64,000 bases of DNA from Cytobacillus pseudoceanisediminis. GTDB lineage: Bacteria; Bacillota; Bacilli; Bacillales; Cytobacillaceae. The stretch spans positions 2,480,001 to 2,544,000 of the forward strand of contig NZ_CP097349.1 in assembly GCF_023516215.1 (NCBI RefSeq), in the 5' to 3' direction. This document shows, piece after piece, positions 56,712 through 64,000 of the stretch. How positions within the stretch are numbered: the first letter of the stretch is position 1; each line of letters opens with the position of its first letter. Made by a program: the position numbers and the translations under genes. The notes beneath the pieces were generated by a model. That model was not told the DNA's origin. It did not search any database and worked only from the letters and a program-made list of their open reading frames with translations.

Positions 56712-57425
56712 CTATTTGAAGGCTCTATCAAGTTCATCCAGCACTTCACCAATTTTGCGGTCATGAATCACTTTATCAGCATAAATATCGAAATCCGTAG
56801 GTTCCATATTAATAATCACAAGTTTTGCTCCTTTTTGTTTGGCTATCAGCGGAAACTGATTTGCAGGTGTTACAGTCAAGGATGATCCCAGAACAATAAA
56901 AAGTTCTGCTTTTTCTGTTTCATCTGCTGCGAAATCTAAGGCCTCCTCAGGGAGCATTTCCCCAAACAGAACCACTGAAGGACGGAGCACACCCCCGCAA
57001 CGGCATTGGAATTGACCATGCAAATACCCCTCGCTCGGGAACTCTTTTTTACATTTCCGGCAATGGAGTGTCTGCAGATTCCCATGGAGCTCTGATATTT
57101 TTTCACTTCCCGCGAGTCCATGAAATCCATCCACGTTCTGGGTAATAATGCTCTTAATAATACCTCTCTTTTCCCAATCTGCAAGAATATAGTGCCCTTG
57201 ATGGGGATTACACTCCTTAAGCCCGATTACCCTGTGCCGATAAAATTCTATAAATTCGTTCACATTTTCATTCAATGCTTTTGTACTGGCTATTTTCCCA
57301 GGATCTTTCCCATTCCATAATCCATTATTGGCAGACCTGAAATCAGGCAGTCCGCTTTCTGTCGACATTCCTGCTCCAGTCAATATTACTGTATAATTTG
57401 ATTCTTTCAGCCATTTCTCAAGCAT
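56712..57425 (-). CDS. NAD-dependent protein deacetylase, sirtuin (SrtN/CobB-like)
   Basis: 237 aa. NAD-binding motifs LTGAGMSTESGLPDFRS and ITQNVDGFH, catalytic His in LHGNLQ, a zinc ribbon with CRKC and QCRCGG, and VLGSSLTVTPANQFP. It removes acetyl groups from protein lysines, coupling to NAD+. Start set at ATG 57425 (GGGAGCTGATATCT); the GTG 30 bases upstream has no Shine-Dalgarno. Length is close to B. subtilis SrtN. Monocistronic. Confidence 0.93.
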   Translation of the reverse strand: MLEKWLKESNYTVILTGAGMSTESGLPDFRSANNGLWNGKDPGKIASTKALNENVNEFIEFYRHRVIGLKECNPHQGHYILADWEKRGIIKSIITQNVDGFHGLAGSEKISELHGNLQTLHCRKCKKEFPSEGYLHGQFQCRCGGVLRPSVVLFGEMLPEEALDFAADETEKAELFIVLGSSLTVTPANQFPLIAKQKGAKLVIINMEPTDFDIYADKVIHDRKIGEVLDELDRAFK

Positions 57426-57571
57426 AGATATCAGCTCCCAATAAGGTTTTGTCACAGGTTAAATTTGATTTCCATTTATTTCTCCCAATGAAATGTTTAT
57501 GTCATGTCAGGTATGCGGTAAATACTAGATTATAACTGTTTATGCGAATTATCAATATAGGAGTGATAGCT

Positions 57572-57985
57572 ATGCCTGAAATAGAAACCAAAGTTTATAA
57601 GGACGGCTATAAAAAATTTTCATCCAGGGCTAAACGTTATGCGGACGATCCTGAAAAAACAAAAGGACTTTTAAGAAAGGCTACACTTAAAGCAGATAAA
57701 AACCAATCTTCATTAAGTGATATATGGGAAAAGTTTCAGCTTCTGATCGATTTAGTAAAGTCATGGTCTAAAGGCGATTACCGGCATATTTCAAAAAAAT
57801 CGATTATCTTTATTATTGCTTCCATACTATACTTTGTTTCCCCAATAGACCTTGTTCCTGACTTTTTAATAGGAATGGGAATCTTAGATGATGTAGCAGT
57901 CCTTGGTTTTGCCGTTAGCCAAATTACAGGTGAACTTGAAAAATTCAGAATTTGGAAAGAGAGCAGGACGATTGGAATGAAATAA
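57572..57985 (+). CDS. DUF1232 membrane protein (YkvA-like)
   Basis: 137 aa. A charged N-terminal half (YKKFSSRAKRYADDPEKTKGLLRKATLKA) precedes the DUF1232 core IIFIIASILYFVSPIDLVPDFLIGMGILDDVAVLGFAV, a membrane-embedded hairpin with SPIDLVPDF. Start at ATG 57572 behind AGGAGTGATAGCT. Function is unknown. It ends 78 bases before the TPP riboswitch. Confidence 0.85.
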   Translation: MPEIETKVYKDGYKKFSSRAKRYADDPEKTKGLLRKATLKADKNQSSLSDIWEKFQLLIDLVKSWSKGDYRHISKKSIIFIIASILYFVSPIDLVPDFLIGMGILDDVAVLGFAVSQITGELEKFRIWKESRTIGMK

Positions 57986-58062
57986 TTATTTTCTGTGCAT
58001 TTTAATATTATTTGCTATAATAATGATGGAAAGTATTTATGCTGTCAAAATTAAATAGCAAG

Positions 58063-58155
58063 AAATGTAGGGGAACCGGTATGCCGGTTGAGACTTCATC
58101 ATTAAGATGCTGACCCTTTGAACCTGATCTGGCTCATACCAGCGTAGGGAACATA
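58063..58155 (+). promoter_or_regulatory. TPP riboswitch (THI element)
   Basis: Carries TGTAGGGGAACC, GTTGAGAC (the family usually has GCTGAGA), ACCCTTTGAACCTGATCTGG and CATACCAGCGTAGGGAA, the two arms of the thiamin-pyrophosphate aptamer. A terminator (CGCCC..GGGCG, T5, 58184-58216) follows before the thi operon, so TPP is predicted to stop transcription. Confidence 0.95.
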
Positions 58156-58183
58156 TTCTTAAACATACTAAATGTTTTTTATA

Positions 58184-58216
58184 TGCGCCCTGGTTTATAC
58201 CGGGGCGTTTTTATTT
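58184..58216 (+). terminator. Expression-platform terminator of the TPP riboswitch
   Basis: GCGCCCTGG / CCGGGGCG hairpin followed by T5-A-T5. Confidence 0.85.
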
Positions 58217-58275
58217 TTCAGGGCAGACTATCATTAACTTTCCTTATTACATAACGTTTTTTAGGAGGAGTACTT

Positions 58276-59277
58276 ATGAAAAAGTGGATTGCAGCTATCT
58301 GTTCGCTGCTGCTTCTTTCAGGCTGTGCCGGCAATGGACCGGATAATCAGACTGGAAGCGAAGATTCAGACAGCAAACAAGATTTGAAAAAAGTTACTGT
58401 TGTACTGGATTGGACACCTAATACCAATCATACCGGCTTATATGCCGCAAAGGACAAAGGATATTTTAAAGAAGAAGGGCTCGATGTAGAAATTATAATG
58501 CCAGGTGAAGCAGGTGCAGATCAATTGACTGCATCAGGCAAGGCTGATTTTGGTGTCAGCTATCAGGAAAGCATCACGGAAGCACGTGTACAGGGCGTTC
58601 CCCTTGTATCGATAGCAGCTGTTATTCAGCATAATACTTCCGGTTTTGCATCCCCTGCCGAAAAAAACATTAAATCGCCGAAAGACTTTGAAGGAAAAAC
58701 TTATGGCGGCTGGGGGCACCTGTAGAAAAATCGGTAATAGACTCCCTAATGAAGAAGGAAAACGCTAATATTGATAAGGTCTCAATTGTTAATATGGGGG
58801 ATGCTGACTTTTTTACAGCTGTTAAAAGAGATATAGACTTCGCATGGATTTATTATGGATGGACAGGTGTAGAAGCAGAACTTCGGGGGAAAAGATTAAT
58901 ATGGTCTACCTTACCGACTACTCAGAAAAACTGGATTACTACACGCCCGTTCTCGCAACCAGCGAAAAAATGATTGCAGATGATCCGGATACTGTCAAAG
59001 CATTTGTAAAAGCAGCAGCAAGGGGATATGAATTTGCAATCGATCAACCTGGCGAAGCAGCAGATATTTTGTTAAAGAATGCTCCGGATCTGGACAGCGA
59101 ATTGGTCAAAAAAAGCCAGGAATGGCTATCCCCCGCTATCAGGATGATGCTTCAAGATGGGGTGAACAAAAGCTTGAAGTCTGGGAAAACTATGCAGACT
59201 GGATGCATGAAAATGGTCTTTTAGATAAAGAATTAGATGCAGGCAAAGCATTTACTAATGACTTCCTGCCGGAATAA
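58276..59277 (+). CDS. thiY: ThiY, thiamin-pyrimidine precursor binding lipoprotein (three apparent indels)
   Basis: Lipoprotein signal peptide with lipobox LLLSGCAG (Cys18), then the NMT1/THI5-like binding fold ([43 protein letters not shown]). Three breaks are repaired by one G near 58717, one A near 58895 and one C near 59134, giving about 334 aa that end ...[24 protein letters not shown]. Homologues bind N-formyl-4-amino-5-aminomethyl-2-methylpyrimidine or HMP and deliver it to ThiXZ. First gene under the TPP riboswitch, AGGAGGAG upstream. Confidence 0.9.
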
Positions 59278-59290
59278 GGAGAGTTCAAAT

Positions 59291-59584
59291 ATGGCAAACG
59301 CACTTGTAAGCATTCAGATCATACCGAAAACAAAAGATGGGGAAAATGTTATACCTTACGTTGATGAAGCAATTAGTGTCATTCAGCAATCCGGTGTTAA
59401 GTACGAAGTGCATCCCCTCGAAACAACGATGGAAGGCGATTTAGACCATTTATTGAAAATCATAGCTGATATGAACAGAAAAATGATTGAAAGAGGAAGC
59501 AGCAATGTAATCTCACAGGTAAAGGTTCTATATCAGCCGGACGGTATTGAAATGAGTGATTTAACGGAGAAATATCGTCCATGA
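59291..59584 (+). CDS. Thiamin-binding DUF77/MTH1187-family protein
   Basis: 97 aa ferredoxin-like protein of the MTH1187/YkoF group: MANALVSIQIIPK, YVDEAISVIQQSGVKYEVHPLETTMEGDLDHLLKII. Related domains bind thiamin or its pyrimidine, so it may be a cytosolic ligand carrier or sensor for the transporter. Start at ATG 59291 (AAGGAGAGTTC). Overlaps thiX by 4 nt (ATGA), so it is fully embedded in the operon between the binding protein and the permease. Confidence 0.85.
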   Translation: MANALVSIQIIPKTKDGENVIPYVDEAISVIQQSGVKYEVHPLETTMEGDLDHLLKIIADMNRKMIERGSSNVISQVKVLYQPDGIEMSDLTEKYRP

Positions 59585-60348
59585 TAAATTTGTTCAGAAA
59601 AGGATGGAGGCCGGCTGCGGTTCTCCTTCTTTTATTCATTGCTTGGGAAATGGCAGTAAATCTGGCAGAAGTCCCTGCATGGCTCCTGCCTCCGCCAACA
59701 GAAATCGTTCTGGAAGCGATTTCGGGCTGGGAGGGCTTCAGCCACCACCTTCAATCGACAGTCATGCTTTCCCTATTGGGATTTGCCATTGGCACCGTCA
59801 TAGGTTTAATCACAGCCGTTATACTGCACTTATTGCCTTTTATAAGGGAGTCGGTTTACCCTCTCCTCATACTTTCACAAAATGTGCCTATAATTGTTCT
59901 GGCTCCTTTGCTGGTTGTTTGGTTTGGTTTCGGGATACTTCCAAAGCTGATTGTCATCACGCTGGTTTGCTTCTTCCCCATTACTGTTGCTGCATTGGAC
60001 GGCTTTCGCCAGACACCCGGAGAACTTAGGCATTATATGCTGATGGCAGGGGCCAGCAAAGGACAGCTGTTTTGGAAGCTGGAGCTTCCCTATTCCCTTC
60101 CCTCTCTATTTTCAGGGCTAAAAATCTCCGCAACCTATAGTGTGATGGGTGCTGTAATATCCGAATGGCTCGGAGCTAAAGAAGGAATAGGTGTTTATAT
60201 GACTCTGGCATCTTCTTCATTTCGGACAGACCGTGTTTTTGTTGCCATTTTTGCGATTATGCTGTTAAGCTTGCTGTTTTTTGGAGGAATTTTACTGGCT
60301 GAACGTTTGCTGATTAAATGGAAGTCACGGGAGAGTGCCAGGAAATGA
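59581..60348 (+). CDS. thiX: ThiX, ABC transporter permease
   Basis: 255 aa, six membrane helices, BPD-type permease of the SsuC/TauC-like group. The EAA loop reads FRQTPGELRHYMLMAGASKGQLFWKLELPYSLPSLFSGLKIS, with the conserved GAS..Q.F..E.P. It is the membrane channel for pyrimidine uptake. Overlaps thiZ by 4 nt. Confidence 0.93.
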   Translation: MINLFRKGWRPAAVLLLLFIAWEMAVNLAEVPAWLLPPPTEIVLEAISGWEGFSHHLQSTVMLSLLGFAIGTVIGLITAVILHLLPFIRESVYPLLILSQNVPIIVLAPLLVVWFGFGILPKLIVITLVCFFPITVAALDGFRQTPGELRHYMLMAGASKGQLFWKLELPYSLPSLFSGLKISATYSVMGAVISEWLGAKEGIGVYMTLASSSFRTDRVFVAIFAIMLLSLLFFGGILLAERLLIKWKSRESARK

Positions 60349-61079
60349 TACAATTATCCGTTAATCATTTAACCAAAAGTTTTGATACTAATCAGGTTTT
60401 AGACAATTTGAGTTTTCATGTAAATGAAGGGGAATTTGTTTCGATTTTAGGTCCTTCAGGGAGCGGAAAGAGCACCATTTTCAACCTGATTGGCGGGATG
60501 CTTCTGCCGGACGAAGGCTCCATAACGCTTGAGAATGTGAAAATCAACGGCAAACGCGGTTCAATAAGCTATATGCCTCAGACACCTTCCCTGATGCCCT
60601 GGAGAACCATTCTTCAAAACGTTCTGCTTGGACAGGAGCTAATGGGTAAAACCGATTCGGAAGCGGCCAGAAAGATGCTTCAAAAAGCTGGTCTCGGCGG
60701 CTATGAAAATGCATACCCCCATGAATTGTCAGGGGGAATGAAGCAAAGGGCTGCCTTTATCCGGGCATTATTAAGCCCGCAGCCTATCATTTTGCTGGAT
60801 GAACCTTTTTCAGCTTTAGATGAGCTTACCCGCCACGATATGCAAAAGTGGCTTCTCGATATTTGGAATGAGCATAAGCCGACAATTCTGTTTGTAACCC
60901 ACAATATCGAAGAAGCCATTTACCTCTCTGATCGAATTTTAGTACTGAGCAGCAAGCCTGCTAAAGTAATTAAAGAATATAAGGTACCCTTTAACAGGCC
61001 AAGAATGGAGGAACTTTATCTCAATGAAAATTTCCTTGCCTGCAAAAGAAGCATCCATCATGCGCTGAAAAATCATTAG
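60345..61079 (+). CDS. thiZ: ThiZ, ABC transporter ATP-binding protein
   Basis: 244 aa. Walker A GPSGSGKST (36-44), Q loop YMPQTPSLMPWRT, signature LSGGMKQR, Walker B IILLDEPFSALD and the H-loop FVTHNIEEA. Nitrate/sulfonate-type ATPase that drives ThiXY. Start at ATG 60345, overlapping the thiX stop; an upstream in-frame ATG inside thiX is not supported. Confidence 0.93.
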   Translation: MIQLSVNHLTKSFDTNQVLDNLSFHVNEGEFVSILGPSGSGKSTIFNLIGGMLLPDEGSITLENVKINGKRGSISYMPQTPSLMPWRTILQNVLLGQELMGKTDSEAARKMLQKAGLGGYENAYPHELSGGMKQRAAFIRALLSPQPIILLDEPFSALDELTRHDMQKWLLDIWNEHKPTILFVTHNIEEAIYLSDRILVLSSKPAKVIKEYKVPFNRPRMEELYLNENFLACKRSIHHALKNH

Positions 61080-61090
61080 GAGGCAACAGC

Positions 61091-61858
61091 ATGGATAAGT
61101 ATATTGATGCCCATATTCATCTTGATAAGTACAGCAATATTGAATTAGAGAAAATGTTTCATGAGTTGCCGTTTCAGCTTTCACTTGTTACAGTTTCAAG
61201 CGATTTAGCATCCTGCAAAAGAAATCTTGCTCTTGCAGAAATTTATTCCTTTGTTAAACCTGCCTTCGGTTTTCACCCTGAACAGGTTCTGCCCAGTGAT
61301 CATGAAATTTCAGAGCTTTTCAGCTGGATAAAGATTCACATAGAACAAATGGCTGCTGTTGGCGAGGTTGGCCTTCCATACTATTTAAGGTCTGAAGGGA
61401 GAAAGCAGCTTGGGGGATATATTGAACTTCTCGAAGAATTCATTAAGCTCGCTAAAAAGTGGGATAAGCCCATTGCCCTCCATGCAATTTATGATGATGC
61501 ACCGATTGTGTGCAATTTATTGGAAAAGCATTCGATTAAAAAAGCTCATTTTCACTGGTTTAAAGGTGACAGCGCAGCGGCAAGCAGGCTGATTGCCAAT
61601 GGCTATTACATCTCCTTTACTCCAGATATCGTGTACGAAAAAGAAATACAGGACCTTGTACGGGATTACCCGCTGGATAAATTGATGGCAGAAACGGATG
61701 GTCCATGGGAATTCGAAGGCCCTTTTAAAAACAAGCCTACCCATCCAGCCATGATGGCCCATTCCATCAGTGCCCTTGCTGAACTAAAAGAATTAGCTTT
61801 CAGCAGCGCTCTTAAGAAGCTGTATGATAATACAAAAAGCTTCTATAATATTGATTAA
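61091..61858 (+). CDS. TatD-family metal-dependent hydrolase
   Basis: 255 aa TIM-barrel hydrolase. N-terminal metal motif DAHIHLD (His8, His10), AVGEVGLPYY (Glu), IALHAIYDD, and LMAETDGPWEF with the catalytic Asp. Homologues act as nucleases or amidohydrolases; it is shorter and more divergent than housekeeping TatD. Twelve bases after thiZ, with AGGAGG, so transcribed in the thi operon. A role in pyrimidine salvage is possible but unproven. Ended by a terminator. Confidence 0.85.
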   Translation: MDKYIDAHIHLDKYSNIELEKMFHELPFQLSLVTVSSDLASCKRNLALAEIYSFVKPAFGFHPEQVLPSDHEISELFSWIKIHIEQMAAVGEVGLPYYLRSEGRKQLGGYIELLEEFIKLAKKWDKPIALHAIYDDAPIVCNLLEKHSIKKAHFHWFKGDSAAASRLIANGYYISFTPDIVYEKEIQDLVRDYPLDKLMAETDGPWEFEGPFKNKPTHPAMMAHSISALAELKELAFSSALKKLYDNTKSFYNID

Positions 61859-61859
61859 T

Positions 61860-61896
61860 CAGCCTTATAGTCTTTTGCCATAAGGCTGTTTTTTTA
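61860..61896 (+). terminator. Terminator of the thi operon
   Basis: CAGCCTTAT / ATAAGGCTG followed by T7. Confidence 0.9.
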
Positions 61897-62003
61897 TTCA
61901 GATTAGATAAAAAATACTAGATAAATATAATCATTTCGCACCATTCCTAATTTTGGAAATATAGGTTAATCTTATATTGGACAATACGTTTAGGAGGTAT
62001 GTA

Positions 62004-62747
62004 ATGAAAAGGTATATTTTCTTGTTATTGACTATTTTACTAGTCTTCTCAGGCAATGTTTCTGCAGAAACCAAAAGCCGTTCTGCTGATTTGACTGAGA
62101 AAGATTTCATGAAAGCCGTATTAAAGGCTGATGAGTTTAAGGAATTTAAATCCTCCATTTTAAAAGATGCAGCCGCCAAGCCAAGAGCTCTTGTTGATGA
62201 AAAAGGAAAACAATATGGCTGGACAGTTCAATATGAAATAGAATACAAAGAAAAAAATGTTTTCTTAGATAGTAAAGCCCTCGTAAATTTCTCGTCACTT
62301 CTATCATTTTCTTATGAGTCCGACGGAAAAGGATTAAAAGTCCGGCTCGTCGATTACAGCAGGTTAATTGAGGATCAGGCTTTTTATGTAAAAGACCTGA
62401 AGTCAAATGAAGAAACCAAAATAGATATATCGAAAGACAGCATCTTTACTGATTATTTGACAGAGGTAGAAAGGAAGAAAACGCATTTGATTGAAGAAGC
62501 AGCAGTAAGCAATGCTGTCTCTTCCGATAAAATCACTGCAGCAGCCGAGTTATGCTACTACTGTACAAAATATGAATGGCGCGGCGGATACCCTTGCTCA
62601 TCCGCAAATACTGAGCCTGAAGTTTCAGTGTCTTCCCAACTAAAAGAAAGCGGACTAAATCCAGATTCGGTAATCATTGACTGTTATGTACCCCGCCATA
62701 AAGTATGTGTTAGCGGGGAATGGAGAACATATTGCCCTATTCAATAA
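62004..62747 (+). CDS. Secreted protein with Cys-rich C-terminus
   Basis: 247 aa. ATG 62004 preceded by TTAGGAGG. Signal peptide MKRYIFLLLTILLVFSGNVSA, then a mixed, mostly charged domain (about 22-165), and a C-terminal segment with six cysteines (184, 187, 198, 227, 235 and 244), including CYYC and a closing CPIQ. Six Cys near the end, behind a pro-like domain, is reminiscent of secreted antimicrobial or signalling precursors, but I recognise no family and no immunity, protease or exporter gene lies next to it. Monocistronic. Confidence 0.65.
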   Translation: MKRYIFLLLTILLVFSGNVSAETKSRSADLTEKDFMKAVLKADEFKEFKSSILKDAAAKPRALVDEKGKQYGWTVQYEIEYKEKNVFLDSKALVNFSSLLSFSYESDGKGLKVRLVDYSRLIEDQAFYVKDLKSNEETKIDISKDSIFTDYLTEVERKKTHLIEEAAVSNAVSSDKITAAAELCYYCTKYEWRGGYPCSSANTEPEVSVSSQLKESGLNPDSVIIDCYVPRHKVCVSGEWRTYCPIQ

Positions 62748-62749
62748 GA

Positions 62750-62812
62750 AAAGCGGAGCGCTTATGCTTATCATCGACATTCATAAGCCGATGACGCCTG
62801 AGCTGGACAGTT
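62750..62812. repeat. Possible dispersed palindromic repeat
   Basis: AAGCGGAGCGCTTATGC...CATAAGCCGATGACGCC and GAGCTGGACAG; similar in layout to 27953-28014. Confidence 0.35.
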
Positions 62813-62814
62813 AT

Positions 62815-62847
62815 AAAACCGGCTAAGCAGATGCTTAGCCGGTTTTA
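62815..62847. terminator. Bidirectional terminator
   Basis: AAAACCGGCTAAGCA / TGCTTAGCCGGTTTT between the secreted-protein gene and the convergent permease. Confidence 0.9.
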
Positions 62848-63717
62848 TTATCCCTTAGTACCTGATGCGATATTTGATCCTTCTATAAAGTGCTTCTGGA
62901 AGAAGAAGAATAGCAGTACAACTGGCAGGAGGACCATGACTGACATGGCCATCAGGTAATGCCATTGTGTCTGAACTGTTCCCTTGAAGGTCTGAAGCCC
63001 GATTTGCAGTGTGTACAGACTTTCATCATTTATATACAATAATGGTCCGAGAAGATCATTCCATGCCCCATTAAACGAAAAAATGGCCACTGTAATAAGA
63101 GCCGGCTTCGTCAGAGGCAGCATAATATGCCACCAGATCTGCAGATGATTCGCACCGTCAAGCACTGCCGCCTCTATTAGTTCATTAGGAATGGACATCA
63201 TAAACTGGCGCAATAGGAAGATGAAAAAGGCACTCCCCAAAAAAGCTGGAACAATCAGCGGCAGGTACGTATTTACCCAGCCAAGCTTCGAAAATAAAAT
63301 GTATTGAGGCACCATCGTGACAAACCCTGGGATCAGCATGGTTGATAACACAACTATAAACAAAGCATTTCTTCCTTTAAAACGGATTTTCGCAAACGCA
63401 TATGCAACGAGTGAATTGACAAGAACACTTCCAGCCATTCCACAGAGGGCAATAAATAACGTATTCATTGCCCAGCGGGTAAACGGCGCTGTTTTCCATG
63501 CTTCAACATAATTGGAAAAATGGAATTCCTTTGGCACAAAGGTAGGCGGATATTGCGCAATCTCAGCAGGAGATTTCAATGATGTCGAAATCATCCACCA
63601 CAGGGGAGATAATACCAGTACACTTCCCGCTAATAAAACGATAAAAATAATCGTCTGCTTTAAATTATCTTTGAATTTTTTTGTCTCATAAAACTTCGGT
63701 GCTGCGGCAGTTCTCAT
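62848..63717 (-). CDS. Carbohydrate ABC transporter permease (MalG/LacG type)
   Basis: 289 aa inner-membrane permease with six helices (TIIFIVLLAGSVLVLSPLWWMI first). The EAA motif ELIEAAVLDGANHLQIWWHIMLPLTKPAL near residue 190 is typical of CUT1 sugar importers. The MalF-type permease gene directly upstream overlaps it, and binding protein and ATPase are presumably outside the window. Substrate unknown. Confidence 0.92.
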   Translation of the reverse strand: MRTAAAPKFYETKKFKDNLKQTIIFIVLLAGSVLVLSPLWWMISTSLKSPAEIAQYPPTFVPKEFHFSNYVEAWKTAPFTRWAMNTLFIALCGMAGSVLVNSLVAYAFAKIRFKGRNALFIVVLSTMLIPGFVTMVPQYILFSKLGWVNTYLPLIVPAFLGSAFFIFLLRQFMMSIPNELIEAAVLDGANHLQIWWHIMLPLTKPALITVAIFSFNGAWNDLLGPLLYINDESLYTLQIGLQTFKGTVQTQWHYLMAMSVMVLLPVVLLFFFFQKHFIEGSNIASGTKG

Positions 63718-64000
63718 TTATTATCTCCCCCTCATAATGGACCCATTTTTTGCCGAGTTTCATATTAATGATTGTCAGTACCATTACGACAATAAACAGC
63801 AGCCAGGCCATTGCAGATGCATAGCCCATGTCAAACACTTCAAACGCGTTATTCCACATATGCAGATTGTAGAATAGGAGTGAATTTCCTGGTCCTCCGC
63901 TTCCGTTTTCTGTCATGACATATGCTTCTTGAAAGATCTGGAAGGCACCAATGGTACTAGTCAGCACATCGAAGAAAATGATTGGTGAAATCATTGGCAG
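63686..64000 (-). CDS. Carbohydrate ABC transporter permease (MalF type), 3' part
   Basis: The frame is open to the window edge and ends ...MKLGKKWVHYEGE. Last two helices and the LPMISPIIFFDVLTSTIGAFQIFQEAYVMTENGSGGPGNSLLFYNLHMWNNAFEVFDMG pattern are typical of the first permease in CUT1 transporters. As read it overlaps the next gene by 32 bases. Adding one G in the GGGGG run near 63729 would end it at a TGA overlapping the next ATG, the usual arrangement. Confidence 0.85.
   Translation of the reverse strand: MPMISPIIFFDVLTSTIGAFQIFQEAYVMTENGSGGPGNSLLFYNLHMWNNAFEVFDMGYASAMAWLLFIVVMVLTIINMKLGKKWVHYEGEIINENCRSTEVL

Noticed and set aside
1..64000. CRISPR arrays, rRNA genes or toxin-antitoxin pairs
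   Set aside because: No regularly spaced direct repeats, rRNA motifs or recognisable toxin-antitoxin pair were seen on reading both strands.

Overview
The window looks like the chromosome of a low-to-moderate GC, endospore-forming Bacillaceae bacterium (Bacillus, Cytobacillus or Mesobacillus type). The support is an S-box upstream of a Bacillus-type methionine-salvage operon that uses the RuBisCO-like enolase MtnW, a T-box, a TPP riboswitch, SigI/RsgI, an alpha/beta-type SASP, KtrD, LutABC, a TreP/TreA locus with a cre site, and strong AGGAGG ribosome binding sites throughout.

Layout. 1-12.3 kb: methionine salvage (mtnD, B, X, W behind a SAM-I riboswitch; mtnE; divergent mtnU), an ArsR-type regulator, ogt with a KinE-like kinase, a chemoreceptor and a YkrP-like acyltransferase. 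The order recalls the ykrP-kinE-ogt-mtn region of B. subtilis, but mtnK and mtnA are absent. 12.5-24.1 kb: an 11.6-kb island in tRNA-Arg(CCT), bounded by a 17-bp repeat of the tRNA 3' end. It carries an integrase C-terminal relic, a six-gene amino-acid catabolism operon with a divergent YheO/DauR-type regulator, and a degraded prophage end (repressor-like HTH, amidase, holin, two XhlA-like proteins, tail-protein remnant). An IS1182-type element lies directly outside it, inserted in the terminator downstream of the att site. 25.8-28.8 kb: lutABC. 29-37.5 kb: a radical SAM/B12 protein, small ORFs, DUF3905 protein, ktrD, glycolate oxidase genes glcD/glcF with their CdaR-type regulator, and a SASP. 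37.5-41.4 kb: sigI-rsgI and envelope proteins. 41.5-48.9 kb: an RND exporter, a T-box-controlled NhaC transporter, and prfC behind a highly structured leader. 48.9-57.4 kb: a YdjM-like membrane protein, a nucleoside transporter, treP-malL-treA, tatA and a sirtuin. 57.5-64 kb: DUF1232 protein, TPP riboswitch and thiYXZ pyrimidine uptake operon, TatD, a Cys-rich secreted protein and two sugar ABC permeases (the second runs off the window).

About 25 reading-frame breaks occur in otherwise intact, conserved genes. Almost all are resolved by adding one base to a homopolymer run, so I annotate those genes as full length across the break. This pattern looks like sequencing or assembly under-calling of homopolymers rather than gene decay.

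The observations most worth following are the structured RNA between the prfC promoter and prfC, the tRNA-Arg island operon (enzyme families overlapping those of the beta-hydroxyaspartate pathway), and the IS1182-type insertion that duplicated a whole terminator hairpin.
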